A stretch of 15,018 bases of DNA from Stenotrophomonas maltophilia (GTDB lineage: Bacteria; Pseudomonadota; Gammaproteobacteria; Xanthomonadales; Xanthomonadaceae). The notes beneath the pieces are model-generated. The model saw nothing but the letters and a program-made list of their open reading frames with translations, was not told where the DNA came from and made no database searches. Position numbers and translations under genes: made by a program. The DNA lies in contig DJBL01000177.1 in the NCBI GenBank assembly GCA_002435595.1, positions 1 to 15,018 of the forward strand, written 5' to 3'. How positions within the stretch are numbered: position 1 is the first letter of the stretch; each line of letters begins with the position of its first letter. Below are positions 1 to 6,483 of the stretch, one piece after another.

Positions 1-139
1 CGCATCCAGCCGGCAACGTAGCCGGCGTACCGGGCGCGGGCCGGCTCCCCGGACCGCCCCGCCCGCGCACGGCCGGCCCCTGCCGGTCACATTCGTCCCG
101 CGGCGCCGTCATACTCGGATCACTGCCCGGGACGACGCC
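1..139. other. Intergenic region upstream of the sigma factor gene
   Basis: I see no gene here. The stretch is very GC-rich with several short GGCCGG/CCGGCC inverted motifs, and it ends in the promoter and short leader of the sigma factor gene. The end of a gene lying to the left of the window cannot be excluded for the first few dozen bases. Confidence 0.5.
86..115 (+). promoter_or_regulatory. Possible promoter of the sigma factor gene
   Basis: CATACT at 110-115 resembles a -10 box. GTCACA at 86-91, 18 bp upstream, matches four of six bases of TTGACA. Transcription would start near 122, leaving a leader of about 18 bases before the ATG at 140. The -35 is poor, so this is tentative. Confidence 0.3.
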
Positions 140-1345
140 ATGACGCCGCTGCTGACCACCACCCTGGAACGCGAACTGCCCGCCGCCGCCCGCGGTTGCA
201 CGCAGTCCTACGGCCGCATCGTGATGGCCTGCCAGAACACGGTGACCGCGATCGCCCTGGCGATCACCCGCGACGTGCAGGCCAGCGAAGACATCGCCCA
301 GGAAGCCTTCATCAAGGCCTGGCAGCAGCTCAACCAGCTGCACAACCCGTCCAGTTTCCTGCCGTGGCTGCGCCAGATCACCCGCAACCTGGCCCGCGAC
401 TGGCTGCGCGCCAACCGCGGCCGCCCGCTCTCCGGCGAGGCCGCCGAGATCGCCATCAGCATGGCCGCCGATCCCGGCCCGACCGCGCCGGAACAGCTGC
501 TGCGGGTGGAGGAGGAGCTGGCTGCCGAGGAGATCATCTCGGCGCTGCCCGAAGATGCCCGCGAGACGCTGCTGCTGTACTACCGCGAGGGCCAGAGCTC
601 GCAGCAGGTGGCCGAACTGCTTGGCCTGAGCGATGCGGCCGTGCGCAAGCGGCTGTCACGCGCCCGCGCCAGCGTACGTGAGGAAATGCTGCGCCGGTTC
701 GGCGATTTCGCCCGCAGCAGCGCCCCCGGCGCGGCCTTCGCCACCACCGTGGCGTCGGTACTGATGATCGCCGCGCCCGGCACCGCCAGCGCGGCGATCC
801 TGCTGGGTACCGGGCTGGGCACCGGCAAGCTCGGCCTGGGCGGCGCCACGGTCTCCGGCGGCACGGCGCTGGGCTCGCTCAGCGCGGCACTCAGCCAGAC
901 CGCCTCGCAGGGCCAGATCCTGGACCTGGGCGCGGTGGTCGGCGGCTTGGTGGGCGGCATGCTGGGCAGCTATCTCGGCGGGCGCTACCTGATGTCCTAC
1001 GCCGAAAGCCCCGGCGAGCGCGAGCAGGTGCGGCAGTTCGTGGTGCTCAGCAGTGTCACCGCGATGGTGATGTGCCTGTCGGTGCTGATGCTCAGCGTGC
1101 TGGATGCACCGGTCTGGATGCTGCTGACGGCGATGGTGCTGGGCATGGGCGCGGTCAACTACCAGTGCCTGTTCCCGCTGCAGAAAGTGATGGCGCCGAT
1201 GCTGGCGCGCGATGCCGCACGGCATGGCCGCCGTGGCCCCAACTGGAAGTACCAGCTGATGTACGGCCGCTCGGCGGTGGTGCTGGTTACCTTGGGCGTG
1301 GCCGCGCTGGTGGTGTACAGCCTGCTGCGCACCGGCCGGCTCTGA
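140..1345 (+). CDS. ECF-type sigma-70 factor fused to a C-terminal multi-pass membrane domain
   Basis: The 401-residue product begins as an ECF sigma factor. Region 2 spans about residues 24-95, with the DIAQEAFIKAW motif at 51-61 and FLPWLRQITRNLARDWLR at 73-90. Region 4 spans about 130-185, with a helix-turn-helix around 152-178 (QVAELLGLSDAAVRKRLSRA). A free ECF factor would end near residue 190. This protein continues for about 210 more residues with hydrophobic stretches near 200-222, 258-284, 300-321, 326-345 and 378-396. It also has a glycine-zipper-like segment at 267-281 (VVGGLVGGMLGSYLGG region). I infer a membrane-tethered sigma factor whose own tail replaces a separate anti-sigma factor; no anti-sigma gene is adjacent. 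It would direct RNA polymerase to unknown promoters. The start is the first ATG of the frame; only a weak Shine-Dalgarno (GGGACGA) precedes it. The sigma part is certain; the role of the tail is not known. Confidence 0.9.
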   Translation: MTPLLTTTLERELPAAARGCTQSYGRIVMACQNTVTAIALAITRDVQASEDIAQEAFIKAWQQLNQLHNPSSFLPWLRQITRNLARDWLRANRGRPLSGEAAEIAISMAADPGPTAPEQLLRVEEELAAEEIISALPEDARETLLLYYREGQSSQQVAELLGLSDAAVRKRLSRARASVREEMLRRFGDFARSSAPGAAFATTVASVLMIAAPGTASAAILLGTGLGTGKLGLGGATVSGGTALGSLSAALSQTASQGQILDLGAVVGGLVGGMLGSYLGGRYLMSYAESPGEREQVRQFVVLSSVTAMVMCLSVLMLSVLDAPVWMLLTAMVLGMGAVNYQCLFPLQKVMAPMLARDAARHGRRGPNWKYQLMYGRSAVVLVTLGVAALVVYSLLRTGRL

Positions 1346-1353
1346 ATGCAGCG

Positions 1354-1378
1354 AGGCGCCGGTCGATGACCGGCGCCT
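1354..1378. terminator. Perfect hairpin between convergent genes
   Basis: An 11-bp perfect stem (AGGCGCCGGTC and its complement) closes a 3-base loop in the 49-bp gap between two converging stop codons. Neither side has a T-tract, so it is either a weak bidirectional terminator or a REP-type palindrome that blocks read-through or protects mRNA 3' ends. Confidence 0.5.
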
Positions 1379-1394
1379 GGTGGGTACTTCGCGA

Positions 1395-2000
1395 TTACTG
1401 GGCCGCCGGTGCCTTCGGCGGCATCGGCGGGGCACCGTCACGGTGCTTGCCATCGCGGTGCCCGCCACGCGGGCCACCGAACGGGCCCTTGGCCGCATCG
1501 AACTCGGCCTTGCTCAGCTGGCCGTCCTTGTTGGTATCGGCGGCGGCAAACCAGGCATCACGATGCTGCTTCATGCCCAGCTCGCGGTCGGCCTTGTCCA
1601 GGTAGCCATCCTTGTTGACGTCCATGGTGTCAAAGCGCGCGGCCAGGCGCGGGTCGGCCTTGGCTTCCTCGCGGCTGATGCGGCCATCCTTGTTGGTATC
1701 CAGTTTGGCCATCATCCCGCCACGACCGCCCGGGCCGCGTCCGTGGCGCTTGCCGTGCCACTGCGGCCGTTCATCGCGCGCGAGCTTGCCGTCCTTGTTC
1801 TTGTCCAGCGTGTCGAACTGCGCGGCCAGGCGCGGCGCCTTGGCCGCTTCGGTGCGGTCGATGAAGCCGTCGCCGTTGGTATCAAGCTTGGCCCGGGCCG
1901 GCGGATCGGCGGGGGTGGGGGCATCGGCGGCGACGGCCAGGCCGGCAGCGCCGGTGGACAGCAGCAGGGCCAGCAGCAGAAGGGGTTTGCGATTGCGCAT
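1395..2000 (-). CDS. Exported EF-hand protein with five calcium-binding loops
   Basis: The 201-residue product starts with a typical Sec signal peptide (positive MRNRK, then a Leu/Ala core, likely cleaved after about residue 25, AVAA). The mature protein has five canonical EF-hand loops at residues 40-51, 66-77, 101-112, 127-138 and 155-166, with Asp/Asn at positions 1, 3 and 5 and Gly at 6. The fourth loop ends in Asp where Glu is usual. Loops 1-2 and 3-4 form two similar modules sharing the segment PRLAAxFDTxDxNKDG. A Gly/Arg/His-rich spacer lies at 81-95 and another near the C-terminus at 173-190. It is probably a periplasmic or secreted calcium-binding or calcium-sensing protein; its partner is unknown. 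GGAG at 2007-2010 lies 6 bases before the ATG and supports this start. It is transcribed divergently from bpt. Confidence 0.9.
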   Translation of the reverse strand: MRNRKPLLLLALLLSTGAAGLAVAADAPTPADPPARAKLDTNGDGFIDRTEAAKAPRLAAQFDTLDKNKDGKLARDERPQWHGKRHGRGPGGRGGMMAKLDTNKDGRISREEAKADPRLAARFDTMDVNKDGYLDKADRELGMKQHRDAWFAAADTNKDGQLSKAEFDAAKGPFGGPRGGHRDGKHRDGAPPMPPKAPAAQ

Positions 2001-2140
2001 GGGTCACTCCGGTTCGTAGGGATCGGCGTGCGGTGCGTGGCACCCACACCGGTAACAACGCCCGGGCGGCGGCGGCGTTGACAGGCTGACCGGGCATGTT
2101 CATCTGGCGGACAGTCGCGCCGGCTGCGACGCCCCGGCGC

Positions 2141-2152
2141 TATGCTGTGGGC
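2141..2152 (+). promoter_or_regulatory. Leaderless-type -10 element of bpt
   Basis: TATGCT at 2141-2146 is a good -10 hexamer separated by exactly six bases from the ATG at 2153. There is no Shine-Dalgarno. This predicts a transcript starting at or next to the start codon. No clear -35 is visible. Confidence 0.5.
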
Positions 2153-2908
2153 ATGGCGATACACGGCGACCGCGACGACGAGCTGCGACTGTTCCAGACC
2201 GGTGACCACCCCTGTGGCTACTGGCCCGAACGGGCCGCGCGCGATCTGGTGCTCGATCCCCAGGACGCGCGCCTGGGGACCTTGTACCCGATGGCCTTGA
2301 GCTGGGGCTTCCGCCGCTCCGGCGACCTGGTCTATCGGCCGCATTGCGCCAACTGCCATGCCTGCGTATCGGTGCGCATCCCGGTGGCGCGGTTCGCCCC
2401 GGACCGCAGCCAGCGCCGCTGCCTGGCCCGCAACGCGGACCTGGAAGTACGCATCGTGGCAGCCGAGCAGACCGAGGAGCAGTTCGCGCTGTACCACCGC
2501 TACCTCACCCATCGGCATGCCCAGGGCGGGATGGACGAGCACGGCCCGCATGAGTTCGATCAGTTCCTGATCGGGCAATGGGCGCAGGGCCGCTTCATGG
2601 AACTGCGCGCGCCCGGCCAGTCTGGCCGGCGCGGCGACCTGCTCGGCGTGGCGGTCACCGATGTCACCCCGCAGGGGCTGTCGGCGGTGTACACCTTCTT
2701 CGACCCCGACCATGCCCACCGCAGCCTGGGCACCTTCGCGATCCTGCAGCAGATCGCCTGGGCCCGGCGCGAGCAGCTGCCGCACCTGTACCTGGGCTAC
2801 TGGATCCGCGATCACCGCAAGATGGACTACAAGCGGCGCTTCCGTCCGCTGGAGGCCTACGACGGCCGCCGCTGGCACGAGTTCGACGACAGCCGGGAAG
2901 GGCGCTGA
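2153..2908 (+). CDS. bpt: Aspartate/glutamate leucyltransferase (bacterial protein transferase Bpt)
   Basis: This 251-residue protein transfers leucine from Leu-tRNA to proteins with N-terminal Asp or Glu, marking them for ClpS/ClpAP degradation (N-degron pathway, cytoplasm). The N-terminal ATE-type domain has the family's conserved cysteines: C21 in the CGYW motif and a C65-x2-C68-x2-C71 cluster following YRPH. The C-terminal catalytic region holds MDEHGPHEFDQFL (127-139), SAVYTFFDPD (177-186) and the signature LYLGYWIRDHRKMDYKRRF (212-230). Length and sequence agree with the xanthomonad proteins as I remember them. The frame is open for 19 more codons upstream, to an ATG at 2096. I chose the ATG at 2153 because MAIHxDxxDDLRLFQTG-like starts are typical of the family and because the -10 box sits six bases before it. 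Confidence 0.95.
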   Translation: MAIHGDRDDELRLFQTGDHPCGYWPERAARDLVLDPQDARLGTLYPMALSWGFRRSGDLVYRPHCANCHACVSVRIPVARFAPDRSQRRCLARNADLEVRIVAAEQTEEQFALYHRYLTHRHAQGGMDEHGPHEFDQFLIGQWAQGRFMELRAPGQSGRRGDLLGVAVTDVTPQGLSAVYTFFDPDHAHRSLGTFAILQQIAWARREQLPHLYLGYWIRDHRKMDYKRRFRPLEAYDGRRWHEFDDSREGR

Positions 2909-2937
2909 CTGACCCAGCAATGCAATGCGCGTCGGTG

Positions 2938-2949
2938 CAGAATAGCGCC
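2938..2949 (+). promoter_or_regulatory. Leaderless-type -10 element of the EEP gene
   Basis: CAGAAT at 2938-2943 is followed by six bases and the ATG at 2950, the same geometry as upstream of bpt. No Shine-Dalgarno is present in the 41-bp gap after bpt. The hexamer lacks the first consensus T, so it is weaker than the others. Co-transcription with bpt is also possible. Confidence 0.35.
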
Positions 2950-4155
2950 ATGAAAGCCCACTCCCTGATCCTTGCCCTGGCCCTGCTGTGCAGCGCCTGC
3001 GCCCAGACCCCCGCCAAGACCGCCGCCATGCCGGAAGCCTCCCCCGCGCCGCTGCGGATCGCCACCTACAACACCTCGCTGTACAGCGACGAGACCGGCG
3101 GGCTGATCGCCGAGCTGGAAGGCGACAGCGAGCACGCACGCAAGATCGCCGCCGTGCTGCAGCAGGTCCGCCCGGACCTGGTGCTGCTCAATGAGTTCGA
3201 CTACGACGATGCCCACCGCGCCGCCGACCTGTTCCAGCAGCGCTATCTGGAAACCGCCCAGCCCGGCGGCGGCGAGCCGCTGCACTACGCCTACCGCTAC
3301 CTGGCCCCGGTCAACACCGGCGTGCAGAGCGGGCTGGACCTGGACAACAACGGCCAGATCGGCGGCGATGGCCGCGCACGCGGCAACGATGCCTGGGGCT
3401 ACGGCCTGCACCCGGGCCAGTACGGCATGCTGGTGCTGTCGCGCTATCCCATCGACGAAGCGAAGGTGCGCAGCTTCCAGCTGCTGAAGTGGAGCACGAT
3501 GCCCGGCGCGCTGCGCCCGATCGACCCGCGCACCGGCAAGTCGTTCTACACCGACCCTGTCTGGTCGCAGCTGCGGCTGTCGTCCAAATCGCATTGGGAC
3601 GTGCCGGTGACCACCCCCAACGGCGTGGTGCATGCGCTGGTGTCCCACCCCACCCCGCCGGTCTTCGATGGCCCGGAGAAGCGCAACGCGGCGCGCAACC
3701 ACGACGAACTGCGGCTGTGGCAGGAGTATCTGTCGGCCGGCAGCAAGCCCTGGCTGTGCGACGACAAGGGCCAGTGCGGTGGCCTGCAGCAGGACGCACG
3801 CTTCGTGATCCTGGGCGACCTCAACAACGACCCGGTCGACGGCGATGGCCGCCACGAGGCGATCGTGGAGCTGATCGAGAACCCGCGCGTGCTGCGCTAC
3901 CCGACCCCGCGCAGCGTGGGCGCCGAGCAGACCAGCCTGGCCTATGCCGAAAAGGGCATCGTGCGGCGCGGTGCGCCGTTCCATGCCACCGGCGATTTCG
4001 GCCCGAAGTCGGGCACGATGCGCCTGGACTACGTGCTGCCGTCGGTCGGCCTGGCCTTCATCGGCAGCGGCGTGTTCTGGCCGGCCAATGACAGCCCGGA
4101 GGCGAAGATCGCCGATGGCAGCGACCACCACCTGGTGTGGGTGGACGTGCGTTGA
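2950..4155 (+). CDS. Exported endonuclease/exonuclease/phosphatase (EEP) family protein
   Basis: The 401-residue product has the EEP (DNase I-like) metallohydrolase fold. Recognisable positions are N41 in RIATYNTS, the metal-binding E82 in LLNEFDY, H233 in VSHPTPP, D290/N292 in ILGDLNNDPVDGDG, D360 in MRLDYVLPS and the catalytic S391-D392-H393 in SDHHLVWVDV. The set is complete, so it should be an active phosphodiesterase or phosphatase; the substrate (nucleic acid, lipid or phosphate ester) cannot be read from the sequence. The N-terminus is an export signal with cysteines at 14 and 17; C17 after Ser-Ala is a non-ideal lipobox, so a lipoprotein is possible. An insert at 128-147 contains a calcium-loop-like DLDNNGQIGGDG. 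The reading frame is open far upstream into bpt, but the signal peptide fixes the start at 2950. It may be co-transcribed with bpt. Confidence 0.88.
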   Translation: MKAHSLILALALLCSACAQTPAKTAAMPEASPAPLRIATYNTSLYSDETGGLIAELEGDSEHARKIAAVLQQVRPDLVLLNEFDYDDAHRAADLFQQRYLETAQPGGGEPLHYAYRYLAPVNTGVQSGLDLDNNGQIGGDGRARGNDAWGYGLHPGQYGMLVLSRYPIDEAKVRSFQLLKWSTMPGALRPIDPRTGKSFYTDPVWSQLRLSSKSHWDVPVTTPNGVVHALVSHPTPPVFDGPEKRNAARNHDELRLWQEYLSAGSKPWLCDDKGQCGGLQQDARFVILGDLNNDPVDGDGRHEAIVELIENPRVLRYPTPRSVGAEQTSLAYAEKGIVRRGAPFHATGDFGPKSGTMRLDYVLPSVGLAFIGSGVFWPANDSPEAKIADGSDHHLVWVDVR

Positions 4156-4162
4156 TCGCAGC

Positions 4163-4183
4163 GTACCGACCCACGGTCGGTAC
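4163..4183. repeat. REP-like palindrome (SMAG-type hairpin)
   Basis: A perfect 9-bp stem, GTACCGACC paired with GGTCGGTAC around a CAC loop, lies 7 bases after the EEP stop codon. Short palindromes of the form GTACCGACC-n-GGTCGGTAC are abundant in Stenotrophomonas genomes as REP elements. It may also act as a terminator or 3'-end stabiliser between the converging genes. Confidence 0.5.
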
Positions 4184-4240
4184 CTGCCGGTAAACGTTCC
4201 CCGCGGCAGGCGACGCGCGTTGCCCGTCGCCCCGGCGGGG

Positions 4241-4270
4241 GGGGAGGCGACGACCGCAGGTCGCCGCCCC
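4241..4270. terminator. Second hairpin between EEP gene and purT
   Basis: An imperfect stem-loop has outer arms GGGG/CCCC (4241-4244 and 4267-4270) and inner arms GGCGAC/GTCGCC (4246-4251 and 4260-4265). It follows the 3' end of purT by 7 bases and could terminate purT transcription. No T-tract is present, and an 8-G run lies at 4237-4244. Confidence 0.35.
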
Positions 4271-4277
4271 TGCCAGA

Positions 4278-5462
4278 TCACCGCAATTGGATGCCGATCG
4301 CCTCGGCCGCCTCACGCGCGATCTTCCGCGCGGCGTCGATGTCTTCGCCACGCGCCAGGGTCACACCCACGCGGCGGTGCCCATGCACGCTCGGCTTGCC
4401 GAACAGACGCAGCGCCGAATCCGGCTGCACCAATGCCTCGGCCACGTTGCTGAAGAACGGCACGCCCTCGCCATGCGCCAACAGCGCGCACGAGGCCGAC
4501 GGACCGTTCTGGCGGATCAGCGGAATCGGCAGGCCCAGGATCGCGCGCGCATGCAGCGCGAACTCGCTCAGCTCCTGCGAGGCCAGGGTCACCAGCCCGG
4601 TATCGTGCGGGCGCGGCGAGACTTCGCTGAACCACACCTCGTCGCCCTTCACGAACAGCTCCACGCCGAACAACCCCCAGCCACCGAGGTCGTCGGTGAT
4701 CGCCTGCGAGATTTCCTGGGCACGCGCCAGCGCGCGCGGCGACATCGGCTGCGGCTGCCAGCTTTCGCGGTAGTCGCCGTCCTTCTGCCAGTGCCCGATC
4801 GGCGCACAGAACGAAGTGCCGGCCGCGTGCCGCACGGTCAGCAGGGTGATTTCGTACTCGAAGTCGATGAAGCCTTCCACGATGCAGCGGCCGGCGCCGG
4901 CGCGGCCACCGGTCTGCGCATACTCCCAGGCCGGGGCGATGTCCGCGTCGCTGCGCAGCGTGCTCTGGCCCTTGCCCGAGGACGACATCACCGGCTTGAC
5001 CACGCACGGCAGGCCGATCGCGGCCACTGCGGCGCGGTACTCGGCTTCGGTATCCACGAAGCGGTACGGCGAGGTGGGCAGGCCCAGCGTCTCGGCGGCG
5101 AGGCGGCGGATGCCCTCGCGGTCCATGGTCAGGCGCGCCGCACGCGCGGTGGGCACCACGCGCAGACCACTTTCCTGCTCCAGCTGGACCAGGGTCTCGG
5201 TGTGGATGGCCTCGATCTCCGGCACCACCAGGTGCGGCTGCTCGCTGGCGATCAGCGCGCGCAGGGCCATCGCATCGAGCATGTCGATCACGTGCGAGCG
5301 GTGCGCCACCTGCATGGCCGGGGCGTCGGCATAGCGGTCGGCGGCAATCACCTCCACCCCCAGCCGCTGCAGCTCCAGGGCGACCTCCTTGCCCAGTTCG
5401 CCCGAGCCCAGCAGCAGGACGCGGGTGGCGGAAGAGGACAGCGGCGTGCCGAGCGTGGTCAT
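4278..5462 (-). CDS. purT: Formate-dependent phosphoribosylglycinamide formyltransferase PurT
   Basis: PurT (394 residues; E. coli 392) makes formyl-GAR from GAR, formate and ATP in de novo purine synthesis, in the cytoplasm. It belongs to the ATP-grasp superfamily. Visible motifs are the N-terminal GSGELGKE at 19-26, the MDREGIRRLAAE segment at 113-124, the ATP-grasp glycine loop MSSSGKGQS at 159-167, the EGFIDFEYE strand at 196-204, the metal/ATP site SEVSPRPHDTG at 279-289 and the C-terminal LFGKPSVHGHRRVGV. The frame has an earlier ATG at 5477. I chose 5462 because MTTLGTPLS is the usual start in xanthomonads. No strong Shine-Dalgarno marks either site. It is divergent from the SPFH operon and stands alone, not next to other purine genes, as is usual for purT. 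Confidence 0.96.
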   Translation of the reverse strand: MTTLGTPLSSSATRVLLLGSGELGKEVALELQRLGVEVIAADRYADAPAMQVAHRSHVIDMLDAMALRALIASEQPHLVVPEIEAIHTETLVQLEQESGLRVVPTARAARLTMDREGIRRLAAETLGLPTSPYRFVDTEAEYRAAVAAIGLPCVVKPVMSSSGKGQSTLRSDADIAPAWEYAQTGGRAGAGRCIVEGFIDFEYEITLLTVRHAAGTSFCAPIGHWQKDGDYRESWQPQPMSPRALARAQEISQAITDDLGGWGLFGVELFVKGDEVWFSEVSPRPHDTGLVTLASQELSEFALHARAILGLPIPLIRQNGPSASCALLAHGEGVPFFSNVAEALVQPDSALRLFGKPSVHGHRRVGVTLARGEDIDAARKIAREAAEAIGIQLR

Positions 5463-5492
5463 GGTCAATCCGGACATCAGGGGCGGGAGGGC

Positions 5493-5498
5493 ATTTTA
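5493..5498 (-). promoter_or_regulatory. Possible -10 box of purT
   Basis: Read on the minus strand this is TAAAAT, five of six bases of the consensus and the only AT-rich patch upstream of purT. Transcription would start near 5486, about 24 bases before the chosen ATG. No convincing -35 is visible. No PurR-type operator is recognisable. Confidence 0.4.
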
Positions 5499-5504
5499 CG
5501 GCCT

Positions 5505-5526
5505 CCGGCGCCGGCGACGGCGCCGG
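5505..5526. repeat. GC-rich hairpin between divergent purT and SPFH genes
   Basis: CCGGCGCCG and CGGCGCCGG form a perfect 9-bp stem around a GCGA loop, and a wider CTCCGG/CCGGAG inverted pair (5503-5508 and 5544-5549) surrounds it. It could be a REP-type element. It lies upstream of both divergent promoters. Confidence 0.4.
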
Positions 5527-5552
5527 GCGGCACCCGCGGCGGACCGGAGCCC

Positions 5553-5580
5553 TTGCATCCTGATATCAATTTGATATCTT
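5553..5580 (+). promoter_or_regulatory. Promoter of the SPFH-Arc operon
   Basis: TTGCAT at 5553-5558 and TATCTT at 5575-5580 are separated by 16 bp and match the -35 and -10 consensus well. Transcription would begin near 5587. A palindromic operator candidate fills the spacer. AAGGA at 5596-5600 serves as the ribosome binding site, 10 bases before the ATG. Confidence 0.55.
5562..5578. promoter_or_regulatory. Perfect 17-bp palindromic operator candidate
   Basis: GATATCAA and TTGATATC are exact inverted copies around a single central T. The site sits between the predicted -35 and -10 boxes and overlaps the -10, where a bound repressor would block RNA polymerase. It is strikingly AT-rich for this genome. 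The second gene of the operon encodes an Arc-type ribbon-helix-helix protein, which is the obvious candidate ligand; that link is inferred. Confidence 0.6.
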
Positions 5581-5610
5581 CTGATCACACATCCCAAGGA
5601 CGCCCCTGCC

Positions 5611-6480
5611 ATGAAAGAGAAGCCCATCCGCTCGTTGTCCGGCCTGCCCTTCCTGCTGTTGGTGCTGGCCCTGACCGCGCTGGCGATCTGGCTGTTCCTG
5701 GCCGGGGTGCAGCGTGGCAACCCGAACCTGGCCCTGATCCTGGGCGGCCTGCTGCTGGCCGCGGTGGCCCTGCTCAGCCTCACCGGCCTGTACACCGTGC
5801 AGCCCAACCAGGCCGTCGTGCTCAGTCTGTTCGGCAAGTACGAGGGCACGGTCAAGGACAACGGCCTGCGCTGGAACAACCCGTTCTTCACCAAGAAGAA
5901 GGTGAGCCAGCGCGTGCGCAACTTCGAGAGCGGCAAGCTCAAGGTCAACGAACTGGACGGCAGCCCGATCGAGATCGCCGCGGTGATCGTCTGGCAGGTG
6001 GTGGACGCCTCCGAGGCGGTCTACAACGTGGATGACTACGAGAGCTTCGTGCACATCCAGTCCGAATCTGCGCTGCGCGCGATGGCCACCAGCTACCCCT
6101 ACGACCAGCACGAGGACGGCCAGCTGTCGCTGCGCAGCCATGCCGCCGAGATCTCCCAGCACCTCAAGGACGAACTGGCCGAACGCCTGGCCGATGCCGG
6201 CGTGCAGGTCCTGGATGCGCGCATCAGCCACCTGGCCTACGCCCCGGAGATCGCCCAGGCCATGCTGCAGCGCCAGCAGGCCAACGCGGTGATCGCCGCA
6301 CGCACGCGCATCGTCGCCGGCGCGGTGGGCATGGTCGAGATGGCACTGGCCGAGCTGCAGAAAAACGGCGTGGTGCAGCTGGACGAAGAGCGCAAGGCAC
6401 ACATGGTCAGCAACCTGCTCACCGTGCTGTGCTCGGATCGCGGCACCCAGCCGGTGGTCAACGCCGGATCGCTTTACTGA
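5611..6480 (+). CDS. SPFH/band-7 domain membrane protein
   Basis: The 289-residue product has two N-terminal hydrophobic segments (about 12-32 and 40-60) followed by an SPFH (stomatin/prohibitin/flotillin/HflKC) domain. That domain runs from about residue 62 (TVQPNQAVVLSLFGKYEGTV) through WNNPFF, the VxVWQVVDASEAVYNVDDYE segment near 125-144 and the helical YAPEIAQAMLQRQQANAVIAAR at 210-231. Such proteins assemble into large rings or scaffolds on the membrane; many control membrane proteases or microdomain organisation. No NfeD partner and no HflK/HflC pair are next to it, which separates it from those operons. It is the first gene of an operon, 3 bp before an Arc-type gene. The start is supported by AAGGA upstream and by the transmembrane N-terminus. 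The specific function is unknown. Confidence 0.9.
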   Translation: MKEKPIRSLSGLPFLLLVLALTALAIWLFLAGVQRGNPNLALILGGLLLAAVALLSLTGLYTVQPNQAVVLSLFGKYEGTVKDNGLRWNNPFFTKKKVSQRVRNFESGKLKVNELDGSPIEIAAVIVWQVVDASEAVYNVDDYESFVHIQSESALRAMATSYPYDQHEDGQLSLRSHAAEISQHLKDELAERLADAGVQVLDARISHLAYAPEIAQAMLQRQQANAVIAARTRIVAGAVGMVEMALAELQKNGVVQLDEERKAHMVSNLLTVLCSDRGTQPVVNAGSLY

Positions 6481-6483
6481 ACC

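Noticed and set aside
1395..2000. Tandem DNA repeats (GTTGGTATC and similar) as a CRISPR or satellite array
   Set aside because: The repeated words encode the DTNKDG calcium loops of the EF-hand protein; spacing and divergence fit protein repeats, not an array with unique spacers.
2078..2083. Perfect TTGACA box upstream of bpt
   Set aside because: No acceptable -10 lies 16-18 bp downstream (CATCTG at 17 bp), and the good TATGCT box is far too distant to pair with it. It may be chance.
2096..2152. Longer bpt start at ATG 2096
   Set aside because: The extra 19 residues do not resemble the family N-terminus, which starts with MAIH-type residues, and the -10 box at 2141 would lie inside the coding region.
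1712..3139. Long minus-strand open frame covering the EF-hand gene, bpt and the EEP start
   Set aside because: It overlaps three well-supported genes in other frames and shows Arg-rich filler sequence only.
4287..6035. Long open frame on the plus strand across purT
   Set aside because: It runs antisense to purT, a certain gene, and then over the start of the SPFH gene. Its composition (Arg, His, Gln, Gly-rich, no domain) is what GC-rich antisense frames give.
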